The notes beneath the pieces are model-generated. The model ran no database searches and was not told the DNA's origin. It worked only from the letters and a program-made list of their open reading frames with translations. This document shows positions 12,059-23,750 of a DNA stretch of 64,000 nucleotides, piece after piece. The DNA lies in NCBI GenBank assembly GCA_037957365.1, contig JARHVA010001189.1:2951501-3015500 (forward strand), in the 5' to 3' direction. Each line of letters starts with the position of its first letter. Within the stretch, counting starts at the first letter, position 1. The stretch comes from Torreya grandis (lineage: Eukaryota; Streptophyta; Pinopsida; Cupressales; Taxaceae). Both the position numbers and the translations under genes were made by a program.

Positions 12059-12800
12059 TTATGTTTTTAAGGAAGCTCCTACTTGAAGGCTAATTAGCCT
12101 AACCAAATCCCAATAAGCCAATGCTTTTAAGGATACCATGAGGATTAATCTGTTTGATGGAGATATGTCTAAGCATAAGGAGCCTACCAATGTGGAATAT
12201 TCTAACCTCTTTGATTCTCTTGCTAATGTTTTTATTAAACCCATTAAGGTCTTTAAAGAAGATAAGGTTGGTTTAAAGACACACCTCAAAAATAAGGACA
12301 AGGCTTTGCATGAAGAAATTATGGTCACCCAAAACGAGACTCCCTAGTTGGATAATAATCATTTTGATATTCACTCTTGATACTCACCTTAAAAAATAAG
12401 ATAAAGTTAGACCAGATTGGGGAAAAAGTGAAACTACATAAAAACTTCCTATATTGGTTCATGAAAGACCACTCTAGACTCAAAAACATTGTTAACAAGC
12501 TCAATCATGATGATGGAATATACTTCACTAAGGAAGAAATGTCTAAGATAAAAGATGACAGGTAAATTATGAAAAAGAATATGGAGAGAATTAAGTTTGA
12601 GAATGAAACTCTCAAGGAGAACAACCTCTTCCTTATTGAATTTATTAAGATTACAACACAAAATTGCATGCATAATATGGACAGGTTGAGATTATCCATA
12701 AAAATTAAGTTGAACCCAAGAATGGAAGTTTTGACAAGAAAAGGAAAGGCAAATATTTTTAGGACTCTAACACTTTTATGTCTATGGAAAAACATATAAA
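12059..12800 (+). pseudogene. unassigned charged ORF remnants
   Basis: Three consecutive open stretches lie on the + strand in different frames (12138-12347, 12377-12565, 12569-12799). They read like one broken hydrophilic protein with heptad-like Lys/Glu/Leu composition, for example MERIKFENETLKENNLFLIE, which suggests a coiled coil. Overlapping - strand frames are hydrophobic mirror images and were discarded. The following T-rich segment (12850-12990) ends in an A-rich stretch, as in a 3' untranslated region. I do not recognise the family. An accessory ORF of a plant LTR element is one possibility, since a coiled-coil region of similar style occurs near the 3' end of element A. Confidence 0.35.
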
Positions 12801-13253
12801 AAAAATGAATGACAACTGGAATGAGTTTATTCAGTGTTATAAATGCCTGCTTTGTTAAGTTCTCATGTTATTGTTTTGTTGTTTTTACCACTTTTGTCCT
12901 TAGTTGTTGTTTACATAATATTTTTTTTCTCTCTGCAAGCTTTAATACTTTATCTATAAGACTTTTACCAATAAAAAATAAATAGAAGACACACCTTGTC
13001 TTTGCATGAGCCAAACATGAGTGTTTTGTTGGTGACTAACCTACAAGAAAGATGATGTTACATTATATAATTAGTATATGAAATATGAAATTTAAATAAT
13101 TTGAAATGTTTTAAAGTATAATTATCAAGGTTAGGAGTAAACCTATGGGTTGATACAACCATATTTACTTTTGGAAATTTGTTTTGACAGGATGCCTCAT
13201 TCTTAAGCATTAAATTTGATATTATGACAATTATAAACCTACAAGTGTATACG

Positions 13254-13308
13254 TACATACATACATACATACATACATACATACATACATACATAAATAC
13301 ATACATAC
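13254..13308. repeat. (ACAT)n microsatellite
   Basis: About 13 tetranucleotide units with one interruption, directly followed by a GT array. Confidence 0.95.
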
Positions 13309-13310
13309 CT

Positions 13311-13313
<3 letters not shown>

Positions 13314-13348
<35 letters not shown>
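13314..13348. repeat. (GT)n microsatellite
   Basis: About 17 GT units abut the ACAT array to form a compound microsatellite. Open frames through it on the - strand are artefacts. Confidence 0.95.
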
Positions 13349-13350
<2 letters not shown>

Positions 13351-13816
13351 GAATACATATTCCCAAACCTTGATGTAAATTGAGTTGTAATGCATCCATT
13401 GAGCTTGTTTCATTTCAATTATGTAACCTAGATATGTGCATGAACTAGTGAGTGTGAGAAATTTAGTCAAATAATAACATATATATAGTGAGAGTGGATG
13501 ATTTAATAAAATACAACCTCTAAGTCTTGTAGAGTTAGATGATTTAATCAACTCAACCTTCCTAAATTTATCCAACTATTATAGTATATTAGCTCAACAA
13601 AAATCCATAAAAATCTAGCCTAGTTATAATAACAGTCTATAATAGTATTTAATATCTATAGATGATTTGATTTTTTAATTTTAGGTTCCCTTTACATGGA
13701 ATATGCACCTCATATCTATCTAAAGATGAAATTTAGGTATAGTAACAATATTAATGTATAAAATGCTACCAAAAATGTGTATCTGAATAGTTTATTATGA
13801 ATTTTGGTGAATTTGA

Positions 13817-13993
13817 AATTAGTGCAAGTGTGGAAAATATGTTTCCATAACATGTCCCTACTGTAATCTAAAGAATCTAAGAACTTGTGTAAATGTGGAG
13901 AGCATGGTTTTATGGCATGCCCCCACTATAATCTAGAGAATCTAAGAATTAGTGTAAATGTGGAGAACATGTTTACATAACATGCCCCCACTG
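13817..13993. repeat. 65-bp tandem repeat, 2.7 copies
   Basis: Units start at 13817, 13882 and 13947 with a period of exactly 65. Each carries gtgtaaatgtgga, then a catgcccccact-like block and, in complete units, aatctaaagaatctaag. Copies differ by several substitutions. Confidence 0.88.
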
Positions 13994-14002
13994 ATATTCC
14001 CC

Positions 14003-14053
14003 CCTTTTGAGGTGAGGGGAAGTATAATTTGGTAGATACCTTACCTCAAAAGG
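14003..14053. repeat. 11-bp inverted repeat just after the tandem repeat
   Basis: Arms ccttttgaggt (14003-14013) and acctcaaaagg (14043-14053) can pair around a 29-base loop. Function unknown. Confidence 0.6.
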
Positions 14054-14059
14054 ATATGA

Positions 14060-14934
14060 TAATTGTATAAGCTATGTATGGATCATTTAATATATAAGAA
14101 CAACATGTATATGTATATATAATAGGTAGGAATGTAGTTAATTTGATCACATAAAATCTTAAGATCCATGATGTATATCATGGTAATGTCTATAGATTAG
14201 AATTATAAGATCAACAAAAAATCAAATGCACACATAAATGTACTCAAAATAAAAGCAATAGGAAATGGTCCAAGGAGACCTCATATAAGGGGAATGTTAA
14301 AATGGCACAAAATTGAAATGAAATGAATTAGTTAAATGTCCAAAAAACATAAAATGCCATACTTAAATGTTCACACACATCAAATAATGACATATTCAAA
14401 TTTCAAAATAGGCAAGCATGGGCATGGGGGCCATAATCAATGAAGCACATTCAAATAATCAGACAAACAATACAATTAAATATAATATTAAGGAAGTATA
14501 ATAGTTAACCAACATGAACATAGATACTAGTGCCTAAACATATTTATGTACAAGCATTGTTAAGTAAATAACATATCAAGTAAATTATAAAATGTATAAG
14601 TATGGATATAGACATGTTTAAGTATATAATCTCAAACATGATAATGGAAATTTATCATAAAATAATATAACTTTATCATATCGTGATCAAATACATATAT
14701 GCCCCCAAAGTAATGAGGATGTGGGTAATGAGAAGTCCGAACATATATATGTGAATATATCATGTACCTAGGTATGCCTATATCACACTCAAATGAAGTG
14801 TGACACACATTTATATAGGAAAAAATTATATGTTATCTATTAAAATTGATAACAAAACATATGTATAATAAATATTACAAGGAATATTATTTTTTGATAT
14901 TTTTGAATTATTTAAATATTTTTGGTATATATGT

Positions 14935-14974
<40 letters not shown>

Positions 14975-15470
14975 ACACACACACATGTATATATTGGTAT
15001 ATAAAAAATTCTATCCAATTATCCCAAGTATGGGATGCTCATCTAGAAGTGCTATGAACACTAGATATGGTATATCAAACTAGTGGTACTATCAAGGAGA
15101 ATGTATGAAAGTAATATTTGTATTTTTAGGTTCTATAATTATTCGTATATGTGTCATAGGACTCTATGGTCTCAAAGAGGAAATGAAAAGATTAGGGGTT
15201 CATGAAACCCATTATTTTATGTTCTATATTGTATTTTAAGTAGAAATAATAAAAACATGTTTACTTTCTTTGGATAACTAATTATGTTGTGTAGTAGCAT
15301 ATAAGGATTCCATGAAATTCATTATGTATCTTTGATTCAATGGTATCTCAAGTATGGGACACCTAGGAAAGGGGATTTCCTTATACTCACCCTTTCATAA
15401 AGAATTAACCTCAGTAGGTTTGATAATCATTTTCCTTCTAATAAATTATTTTTGTTCAAGTGGATGTTCA
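14060..15470. other. unassigned A/T-rich DNA with an AC microsatellite
   Basis: No coding motif was recognised. It lies downstream of the element E protease on the - strand, where RT would be expected, but no RT signature could be read in it. Confidence 0.4.
14935..14984. repeat. (AC)n microsatellite
   Basis: About 24 AC units with one AT interruption. Confidence 0.95.
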
Positions 15471-15479
15471 TAATGAATT

Positions 15480-17174
15480 CTAGGAACTATGATTGTTTTG
15501 TTGGTATGAATTTATTTAATATACCCATGCATTGTGGAAGGTATTAAAGGAAATTTATGTATTAAAATCCATTAAATGAAATATAAAACACTCCCCTATA
15601 TGGTATAACTAATAATGTAATGACCACATGTGCTAGGCCAACCTATAAAGGTAATTCAATCTCACTGATAACCTAATGTGAGGTCCCATTGCATATTTTG
15701 ACAACTTTGGTTGAAGGATGTGAATCATCATGTGTATATCCAAAATTTTTAATTAATGTGATGGTGAAAACATTTTCACTAGAACCATTATTAATCATAA
15801 CATCATGGATAATATGGGGATCAATATATTCTTGAATAAATCATGATGAAGATCTAAGTCATCATCCAAATTCTCACTATCATCAAAGGTAATAGAGGGT
15901 ATCTAAACAATTAAAGGTACAAGACATGTATAATTACAAATAATACCATATAATGGGTTCCCATAATGTGGTGGAGGAGGATGTGCCTTAAAATAAATTT
16001 TCAATTCTAGATTATTATGAGAATGATTTTATAATGGATCACTAAACATCTTTTGGTTATGATGGCCACTAGGTTGTGACCTTGAATATTTGTGAGGGTC
16101 ATCAAACTTAATATATTAGTTATAAATAAGATATTGGAATTTATGTTTTAATGTATAACATCGGTGATTAGAATGCCAAAGATCTGGTGATAGTCATAAT
16201 AATTATTTGCATCATATCCATGAGGTAGAGGTGTACTCATATCAACCTCTATGGGAGGAGGGAGAGATATGAGATGAAAATTTATAAGCTTATTAAGTAT
16301 AGAATTTGGAGACTTAGGTGATAATTTAAATTGTCTCCTTGGTTAATTGGATAGGACAAATTGATTAGGCTATTGTGACATTGCATTAAAAGTTGTATTT
16401 ATGTCCCTTTTAGGTTCTATAGGTTTAAATTTGTAGCTTGATTTGATACGAAACTTGGTGCTAGATGTAGTCCATGTGTTGGATATATACTTAATATTAT
16501 TTAATGAGATAATTTTAATTTAATTATCTTTCACAATATGGTATAAGTAATCAAATGATTTGAAATTTTTTAAAATGATGGAATCATGTAATCGGGCAAC
16601 CAAACTTTACTTCAATATGTCTTGAATCTCTTTATCTTCCATTTGGTTTGTCATTTTCAACAACATTGTCTTTCATCTCAATACATATTCATTGATAGGT
16701 TAATTGGTCCCTTGTTTTTTTTTAAAATTTGCTAAAGGATACCTTTTTGGTAATTTTGATAGAGAAGTGTGCTAAAAACTGATCAAAAAGAGGCTTAAAT
16801 GATTTTATAGCTTGGATTGGTAAATCATAGAACCACCTTAGAGAATTATCCTTGAGGCTCCTTAGAAATTGTTTAATAAAATTTGTATGATTTTATTAAT
16901 AATCAAGACATTTAACATATAAATGTTGAATATGTTTCTTAGGATCACCCTTTCCATCATAAAATGTAAACTTAGGTTCAACAAAACTAGCTAACAAGGG
17001 GTTTAAATATATTTTAGGTAAAAGATGGTTATAAAAAATCTCTTGTGAATAAATATAATAATTAGAATTCATATAAATTTTATAAATATTTTTAACCTTA
17101 TATTTTAAATTTTTTATAGTTTGGACAAGATATTTCACATTTTGATCACTAAAGTTTGAAGTTTGAGAAGTCAC
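15480..17174 (-). pseudogene. element E: Tat-like Ty3/gypsy gag and protease remnant
   Basis: Read downward on the - strand, 17174-16896 is open for 92 codons and ends in FYDGKGDPKKHIQHLYVK, the start of the gag domain of plant Ty3/gypsy elements. After stops the gag core continues (FLRSLKDNSLRWFYDLPIQ near 16860-16800). At about 16200-16120 a degraded YHQ..G motif matches the zinc-knuckle region of Tat-like gag, with its Cys and His residues lost. A protease-like piece (ENVFTITLIKNFGYTHDDSH) lies near 15780-15720. Stops and frameshifts are frequent. The upstream end is cut exactly at 17174, where the LTR of element D begins, so D probably inserted into or recombined with E. No RT was found further down. 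Confidence 0.65.
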
Positions 17175-20100
17175 TGTTAAAATTTTTTGCCACCATTGGA
17201 TAAAGTTGCTTATGTGTAGGTTTTAAAAAATAATAAATAAATTATAAAAAAAATTAATAAAACCTTAATCAGTATAAAAATATGCTCATGAATAGCTCAT
17301 AGGTCCAAATTTTGATAGAGGTTTCTTCTATTCCTCTAGCAAGCTAGTTACAAACTAGTGAAGAAAATTTTCAAATGTTCATTTTATGAAGAAAAAGAAG
17401 AGTTGGCTTGAATTGTATTAACTAAATTTTTATTACCATTTTAAATAAATATTATATTAATTGGTTTCATGTTATATTCTCTTAACTTTATGAACAATCA
17501 TTAAGAAGAAAATGTGCTAAAAAACCCTTCTTAAACTCCAATGGCTCAGTTTTAGGCAATATGTTTGCATTTTTGAGTTATTTGTTAAAAAAATAAAAGT
17601 TTTTTGAGATATTATGGGTAATAAATCAAATTTTTAAAAATTAATAAATTATAATTTTATAGAAAATAATGGATAAAGGCAAAGATATAAGTATCAAGGT
17701 TTTAAACAAGTAAGAGACACTAAAAAAAGGTAATTTTTGAGTGGTTTAAGTGATTTTTTAAGCATATGAAAATATTGAAATATGGATATAATATATTATA
17801 GGTACCAATTAAAAATTAATTAGGTATTTATCCCTTATAAAAATCAATGAAATGACAAAACTTACACCTACAGGCATTCAAAAAAAAAATTATGCAAGTT
17901 AGGAAACACCAAAAAGTGCATATTTTGAGTTTTATTAGATAAAATATTTTGAAATTTGATTGGAATTCTATTTTTATGTATTTTAATGTTTATAATTGGT
18001 TTAATATTTGAAATATACCTAAATAGAGATAAATGGCAAAATACAAGTCTGTTCATGAAGGAAATCAAGGCTTTTTCACTAATTTACTCACAAATGGAGT
18101 TAGAAATGAGTGTTTTAGGTCCTTCCAATGGAAAAAAATAATTTTGAGTGTGTATATTTAATTTTTTAAATAAATTATCATTAAATATAAATCAAATAAA
18201 AATATGCTTAGTTCATTGAAAAACATCTCTAGGTCACCCTACAGGTAATAAGTAGGCACTTTTTGTGAATTTTTATTTGGGAGTTCGTTGAAGAGTTTTA
18301 TAAAGTTTAAATTTTTTAAAGGTATTAAAAATTTATACCTATAAAATTATACTATTATTATTTTTTGGTGATGTCTATAAATCATTTTATACCCCTTAAT
18401 CCAAATCAGGGTTTCTTGAGGCCTAAAGAGCACAAAAGAGCATTTTTTGAGGTTGTACATGAAGTTTAGATCTTTTTTTTTTTTAAGGTATGTGACACTA
18501 TTTTTATGATGTTAAAATAATATTTATTCTCATTTAATAAAATAATTCAAATTCATCAATTTTTAGGTTCTTATAGTTCTTTCAAGAAGTTTGCCAAGCT
18601 TCAAAAGATAGGCACATCCAAGAAGAACTAGTATGGAGAGATGTTATTATCATCATCATGTGAAATATTAACAAATATATTTAATATATTTTTTATAAAT
18701 TAAAACATGATTTAATCTCTCTCTATTTTACACCCTATTTTGTCTAATTTTAGACAAGGTCAAGTCAAATAGAAGAGGCCTTCAATCAAACCTAGAAAGG
18801 TGGAGTTTGAAACATGCAAGAGTGGAGAAGTTAAGTTTAAGTATTGGTTAAGATTTGATGAATTATTTTAATGAAAAATACTCAATAAATAATAAAAATT
18901 CAATCTCTCTCCTACTACACCTCCTTTTGGATAAATTTAGAAAATTCAAGAAATCAAACATGCATGTAAGATGCAAGTCAAGAAGCTCAAGTCAAACTCC
19001 AAGTTACAAGTAAAGATAACTCAATTCAAAATCCAATATGCAAAAAAGATAAATGAAATAAAAATTAAAGATGAATTAAATATAAAAATTATTTAAATTA
19101 ATATCAAAAAGAGTTAAATCAAAGTTGCAAGATCAAATGGATTAAACTCAAGACTCAACTAATATGCATGCAAGTACCTTTGACTTTTCAACAATTTAAA
19201 CAAGCTTGTCTCCCTAAATTCTACACCATAATTTAAGAAATAATGTTTAAACACTAAATTTGATACATTGGAATTTTAATTTTGGTATTTTGGAGTTTGG
19301 AGTTCAATTTCAAGGTTAAGTTGGAGTTTCAGTTGAAGTAAGGTGAACTATGACTAAACAAGGATTGGTCTCCTAGTTCAAGACTACTTTGTCTCTTATT
19401 TCCTTTATTATTTTATTATATGTATGTTCTATTTTTATAGAATATCATTATATTATTCTTTTGGATTATGGAAACTCTAGAAACATTTTTACTACCTCAC
19501 CTTTGAAGCAATAAAGAGCTAATTTTTCTTCCATTTTCAAGTTGTTCATGAAGTGTGTTCTTAATATTCATTGATATAACTTAGTGAATGAATGATTTTC
19601 CTATGCTTATGTATGAATATATCACCTTTATTATGAAAATTAAAAATATTTTAGATCATATAAAGTGCCTACATATGATTTATACCTAATTTGAAAGTGA
19701 ATTCACTCATTGTTCATTCCTTCCAAGCTAGTGTGTTTCTCTAAACCTCTATGTAAAATAATGATACAAAAGTCATTGTATGAATATTAAGTGAAAGTGT
19801 TCAGGTTATTTAGATTCTAAATTTCTCCCAATATAGATATAATTAACATTAATATTGGTTAATCACCCCATTTTTCAATTTTCATTTCCATTTTCAACTT
19901 TAGCATTGCTCCTTCTACCTTTTTCTTAGTAAAAAAGAGCATAATTAGAGAGTTTAAAGAGAAGTAGGTGAATGTACCAAAAGAGAACCAAACCTAAATA
20001 TAGTTATTATATCTAACATAAGGTTCCACACCTTGGATAGTTTTCATTGTATCAAAATAATTGAGAACAAGCACACATTCTTACAAGGGTGCACTTTTTG

Positions 20101-20205
20101 AGTGATTAGAGTTTATGGCACACTCAGTGAGATAATAATATAGAAGATTGCTAAATATTGGTGTTTGTTTTATTAATTTTCAAAAAATACATTAGTCAAG
20201 TACTC
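17175..20205 (+). mobile_element. element D: probable 5' LTR (long)
   Basis: The sequence starts TGTTAAAATTTTTTGCC and its first about 1445 bp (17175-18620) recur as a direct repeat at 22276-23735. The proposed 3' end, ctcaaca at 20199-20205, is followed two bases later by tggtgactcc, which looks like a primer-binding site. A TATA-like tctataaatc lies near 18374. If the LTR really runs to 20205 it is about 3 kb, and the second copy is truncated. The part after 18620 has no second copy here, so its LTR status rests on the primer-binding site alone. Confidence 0.5.
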
Positions 20206-20207
20206 AA

Positions 20208-20224
20208 CATATGGTGACTCCAAA
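20208..20224 (+). other. element D candidate primer-binding site
   Basis: tggtgactccaaattat follows ctcaaca after two bases, the usual layout of an LTR end and primer-binding site. The first ten bases resemble the TGGCGACTCC type used by Tat-like elements. Confidence 0.5.
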
Positions 20225-20249
20225 TTATAATTTTTTTTTAAGTAGTCAA

Positions 20250-21960
20250 ATGCCTAAAAACATCAATTGGTATGTATTTAAATCCTCCATTTTATGAAAA
20301 TGCAAATTTTGTACCTTCATATTCTTCATATCAAGATGAGAATATTTATGTATTCACCTCAAGTGGAATTGAGATAGCATTATATCAGTATTCTCATGAA
20401 ATTTACAACCCTCCCACCCCTAATCATGTTTTCCATTAGCCTTGGTAAAATCATGTTGTTTCTAATTAGCCTGGAAAAAGTGTGTAAGAGATAAGAGTTG
20501 ACTTTGAGAGGTAATGTATGGATATTGATAGGGAAGAGGAATATAATAAGCATCAATAAGATATTGAATATAAAGCCTATATTTATCAATAAGAGACAAA
20601 ATATTTGAAGATATATAATGAGGCTAAAAGAGAAAAAAGACAACTACCCATGAGAGTACAAAGAATTGAGTTCAAAATTTCAAGTAGGAAACAATAAGAA
20701 ATAAAACTCCTTGAGCCTTCAAGAGAGTCTACTTGCTTAAAAATTCAAAGTTTTAGGACTCCTAATCTTATGAAAGAGCCTATGACTATGCAATATTTAC
20801 TCAATATTTCCTAAGAGCCTAATAACATTGAATTTTGGAAACTTTCTTGGACCAAGACCTCTGATTATGCCATCCCTACTCTTAAGAAATAGCCTTTATT
20901 ATGCCAATACAAAATCAAAAGATGGAAAAAGTTATTGAAGCCAAACCAAGAAATATTCCAAGTTTATTGAGCACACATATAATCCTCAAGTTGAAATTAT
21001 CCATGAAGATCAAGGCATATCATAATTTGAGAGGTTTATTATTGAGTAGAGAGATAAGTATGAATCATTGAAGCATGAATCCCTAAAACAAGTTTCTTTG
21101 CCTTATTTCAAAAAAATATTGAATGAAACTATTACTTATAAATCTCAAAGTTTTCTTAATTCCTCTTCAATCCCAAAGCCCATTCAAGAGAATATAATAA
21201 TGACCTATATTCCTATGCCACAAAATTAAACCACTTGTCATCTCACCATCTCCCTTTTTAAAATAGAACCTATTATATGGAAGGGAAAAGAAGAACATCC
21301 AGGTAAAGAGGAAAATTTATCAAAAGAGGATGATCAAGAGTTGTCTTAGTTACATGAGATTCAATTTGGCATAGAATAATATCATGTTTCATCTATTAAA
21401 GAGAAAAATTAGATTGAATTTATAATTTAGATTCAATAAGCCTATCATGAAGATGTTATAGAAGATATGATTGTAGCTAGTGAGATTTTAGTAGTGGTTT
21501 CACAAGGTAACAGTCCTAGACATGAGATAAGTAAAGATACAAAAGAATATGTAATGATTTCTAGTGAACCTCAATAAGATACAAGTGAGGATAAAGAAGG
21601 TTTTGATGAAGAATGTAAATAATTTTTGATAGTTGAAAATCAAGATGGAATATCTAAAGATGTCATAAAAAACCAAATACATTATTTTAATGAGCCATTA
21701 GACGCTGAATTGTAGTTGTTCCTATGAATTAGAAGGTGGTTACATTTGAAATATTTAGTAGTGTTAAAGATAGACATAAGGTGAGTATTGAAACATAATA
21801 ATAATTTATATATATTGGACATATTTTTTATTTATTTGATTCACTTGAAGACAATCCAAACAAGTTGCCAAGAAGGAAAAGAGTTGATCCAACATGGATG
21901 GCACTCAAAAAGCATCTTCTTCCTCATCTTTGTCAACCATATGGAGAGGACTTAAGAGGT
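20250..21960 (+). pseudogene. element D internal ORF remnant (gag-like, unassigned)
   Basis: A + strand protein trace runs through the interior with many stops. It begins with NPPFYENANFVPSYSSYQ, continues into a long charged segment rich in Lys, Glu and Gln (around 20500-20700, for example KREKRQLPMRVQRIEFK), and ends in a basic/aromatic stretch near 21870-21960 (RRKRVDPTWMALKKHL, PYGEDLRGFFF, with a frameshift between them). No zinc knuckle, protease, RT or integrase was seen. The interior is only about 2 kb, so D looks like a non-autonomous element with a structural ORF at most. - strand open stretches here are hydrophobic mirror images. Confidence 0.5.
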
Positions 21961-22275
21961 TTTTTTTTTGGTCTAGGTGGAATTTAATATTTTATAAATT
22001 AGTTTTATATTTTAACTTTACTTCAAGTGTTGTAATTCACATGTTCATTTAGAAGTTTTAGTTTTCACTTTCCTTTAAGTGTTATCTTGCACATTTTTTA
22101 GTTAGTAGTTGTTCTATTTTTAAATTCCATCAGTGATTATGCATAAGTTTTTTAGTTTATTAAGGGAATTTTAAATTTAATATTTTTTTATATTTTCATG
22201 ATTTCATATCTCAATGTTTAAGGCTGCTAGTCTTGAGTGTTTAGCAGGCAAACATCCCAACAAAGTTGCCAAAAA

Positions 22276-23735
22276 TGTTGACAAATTTTGCCCCAACTCG
22301 ACAAAGATGCTTATGTGACGGTTTTAAAAAAGAATAAATTCATGTGGTGAAGAATTAAGAGGTTATAAAAACATAATAAAACCTTAATAATTCCTAAACC
22401 ATTCTCATGAACATCTCATAGGTTCAAATTTTGACAAAGGTTTCTTCTATTCCTCTAGCAAGCTAGTTGTAAGCTAGTGAAGGTAATTTTCAAATGTTTG
22501 TTTCATGAAAGAGATGAAGAGTTGGTTGAAATAGTATTAGGGTAATTTTTTGGACCTTATTACCTAAATATTAAATATATTATTTTTAGGTTACATGTCC
22601 TTAACTTTATGAATAATTTTTAAGAAGAAAAGGTGATTTAAAACCCTTCTTAAACCCCAATGGCTTGGTTTTAGGCAATATGTTAGATTTTTTGAAAAAT
22701 AAAAGTGATGTGAGATATTATGGAGAATAAATAAACTTTATAAAAAATAATAAATCAAAAATTTAATGAAAATAATGGATAAATTCAAAGGTACAGGTAT
22801 CAAAGTTTTAAGCAAACAAGAGAGATAGTCAGAAAAGCAAATTTTTGAGTGGTTTATGTGATTGTTTGAGAATATAAAATGATTTTAACTATTATATAAG
22901 TTATTAAATTTAATAATTAAAAAATAATTAGGTATTTATACTTCATAAAACTCAATAAAATGGCAAAACCTAGACCTACAAGCATTCAAAAATGAAATTA
23001 TGCAAGCTAGGAAACACCAAAAAGTGCATATTTTAAGTTTTATTAAATAAAATATCTTTAAAAATTACATGTAAGTATTTTTGATGTATTTTAGTATTTA
23101 AAAGTGGTTTCATGTACTTAATTTACCTTATGAGATATAAAATGGCAAAATATAGGTCTATTCATGAAGAAAATAAAAGTTTTCACTAATTTGCTCACAA
23201 GTGGATTTAAAAATGAGTGTTTCAAATCCTTAAAATGGAAAAAAATTATTTTAGAGTGTGTATAATTAATTTAAAGGTATTAATAAATTTTAATTAAATT
23301 AAAATCAATTAAAACTAGGCTCAACTTATTGAAAAACATCTATAGGTCACCCTATGGGCAACAAGCAGGCACTTTTTTATGAATTTTTGTTTGGGAGTTT
23401 GGTGAAGAATTTTGTAGATTTTAAAAAATTTATATGTATTCATAATTCATTCCTATCCAGTGAGAATATTTTGAGTGTTTGGTGAGTCCTATAACTCATT
23501 TTATACCCCTTAATCCAAATCAAGGTTTCTTGAGGCCTAAAGAGCACAAGAGAGCACAAAAGAGAATTTTGGAGTTTGGAGATAAAAAATTATTTGAAGG
23601 TATGTTACACAATTATTATTATTTTAAAATCATATATATACTCATTAATTGATTAAATAATTCAAATTCATCAAGTTCTAGGTTCCCACAGTGAATTTAA
23701 GAAACTTTTCAAGTTCCAAAAGATAGGCATATCCA
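22276..23735 (+). mobile_element. element D: second LTR copy, truncated
   Basis: It starts TGTTGACAAATTTTGCC and matches 17175-18620 over its whole length, with shared landmarks such as gcttatgtg, tcttctattcctctagcaag, caccaaaaagtgcatatttt and tttcttgaggcctaaagagcac. Similarity stops at about 23735, a few bases before repeat R begins, so the rest of the LTR was probably lost or displaced. No matching target duplication was seen (gtcac against aacaa). Confidence 0.7.
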
Positions 23736-23750
23736 AACAAAATAAATTCT

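Noticed and set aside
13058..13575. - strand frames of 113-114 codons with Thr-His and Met-Tyr-Val-Cys repeats
   Set aside because: They run through the compound GT/ACAT microsatellite and have no domain.
20380..20643. Hydrophobic - strand frame resembling a membrane protein
   Set aside because: Mirror image of the charged + strand ORF trace of element D.
22254..22271. - strand tggcaactttgttggga read as a primer-binding site that would make element D a - strand element
   Set aside because: Kept only as an alternative: the ORF trace, TATA-like site and another primer-binding site all point to the + strand, and A and B have a similar inverted sequence before their 3' LTRs.
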